Made by a program: the position numbers and the translations under genes. The notes beneath the pieces were generated by a model, which worked only from the letters and a program-made list of their open reading frames with translations, was not told the origin of the DNA and searched no databases. Shown piece by piece: positions 63,740 through 64,000 of a stretch of DNA of 64,000 nt; position 1 is the stretch's first letter, and every line of letters starts with the position of its first letter. The DNA lies in contig JBBSBH010000001.1 of the NCBI GenBank assembly GCA_038251405.1, positions 62,001-126,000 on the forward strand. The letters are read 5' to 3'. Source of the stretch: JADJLQ01 sp038251405 (GTDB lineage: Bacteria; Bacteroidota; Bacteroidia; Chitinophagales; Saprospiraceae).

Positions 63740-64000
63740 GATTATTTATTGATTTACAAAGAGCGCTTTTTTAACGTAAAAATAATTAAAATGTGATGCA
63801 AAGTTGCGGTTTGTTTTTACGGTTTCTTTGCCTCTCTTTTTGTTTTACAAAGGATGGAAAACACGGCTTTTCTAGCTTGGTACAGTCGTTAGTTTCTTGC
63901 ACCGTCGGGTCAACTTGCCAGGTCGCTCAAGAGTATTGATGTTCATTAAATAATAGACAAAAGACCAACTCCATGGATTATCTATACTCCAAGTTGAGAG

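Noticed and set aside
1..64000. CRISPR array, tRNA, rRNA, prophage or insertion sequence
   Set aside because: No regular spacer-repeat pattern, cloverleaf sequence, rRNA segment, transposase or phage structural gene was seen.

Overview
This window is chromosomal DNA of a Bacteroidota bacterium, probably a Chitinophagales- or Saprospirales-like lineage (inference). It is AT-rich and its genes lack Shine-Dalgarno sequences. Several genes are preceded by the Bacteroidota -7 promoter motif TAnnTTTG. The gene content is typical of the phylum: a CzcA-TolC fusion efflux pump, LytS/LytTR signalling, a CarboxypepD_reg-type TonB receptor, DUF3570/DUF4266, DUF4142 and CheB/CheR-PAS kinases. No rRNA, tRNA, CRISPR array, prophage or intact insertion sequence is visible.

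Layout. 1-6.9 kb: the 3' end of metX, then a minus-strand heavy-metal efflux operon. 7-14.5 kb: plus-strand core metabolism, with futalosine-pathway menaquinone genes (mqnE, mqnA), rimO, msrB, etfBA and a bifunctional nuclease. 14.5-22.5 kb: a sodium:solute symporter and a PIG-L deacetylase with an overlapping 39-codon membrane-protein gene between them, then kup and a nucleoside transporter. 22.5-25.5 kb: a minus-strand thioredoxin-ApbE-DUF4266-DUF3570 cluster, a likely cell-envelope redox or flavinylation system of unknown purpose. 25.6-30 kb: a secreted duplicated-domain protein, 1.6 kb of repeats and palindromes, an esterase and an ankyrin protein. 30-38 kb: a LytS/LytTR pair and a heme-type uptake operon (TonB receptor, HmuTUV). 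38.5-40.5 kb: a secreted sugar-isomerase-like protein with a GH5 glycosidase. 40.7-46.4 kb: a very large CheB-CheR-PAS histidine kinase with Rcp1-type response regulators. 46.7-52 kb: YitT, small cytoplasmic proteins, a beta-propeller and a GH99-like protein. 52-59 kb: a minus-strand set of small envelope and stress proteins (two YtxH, PA2169-type four-helix bundle, DUF6496, DUF4142, BrkB/YihY, DUF748, holin-like, lmo0937-type). 59-63.7 kb: a low-affinity iron permease-like gene, a CHASE3-PAS kinase with two response regulators, and an AraC regulator with an HMA-like N-terminus.

Points that stand out. (1) Two stress-cluster transcription units share a 57-bp ungapped upstream element containing direct repeats 21 bp apart. 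(2) The CheB/CheR kinase gene carries two palindromic-repeat-derived in-frame inserts, one of which also occurs in intergenic DNA. (3) The DUF3570 barrel next to ApbE carries three motifs resembling flavinylation sites. (4) Several genes are decaying: a frameshifted DUF748, an NTF2-like pseudogene, a TolB-like remnant, and a small lipoprotein with TGA at its lipobox cysteine. (5) Some transcripts appear to be leaderless.
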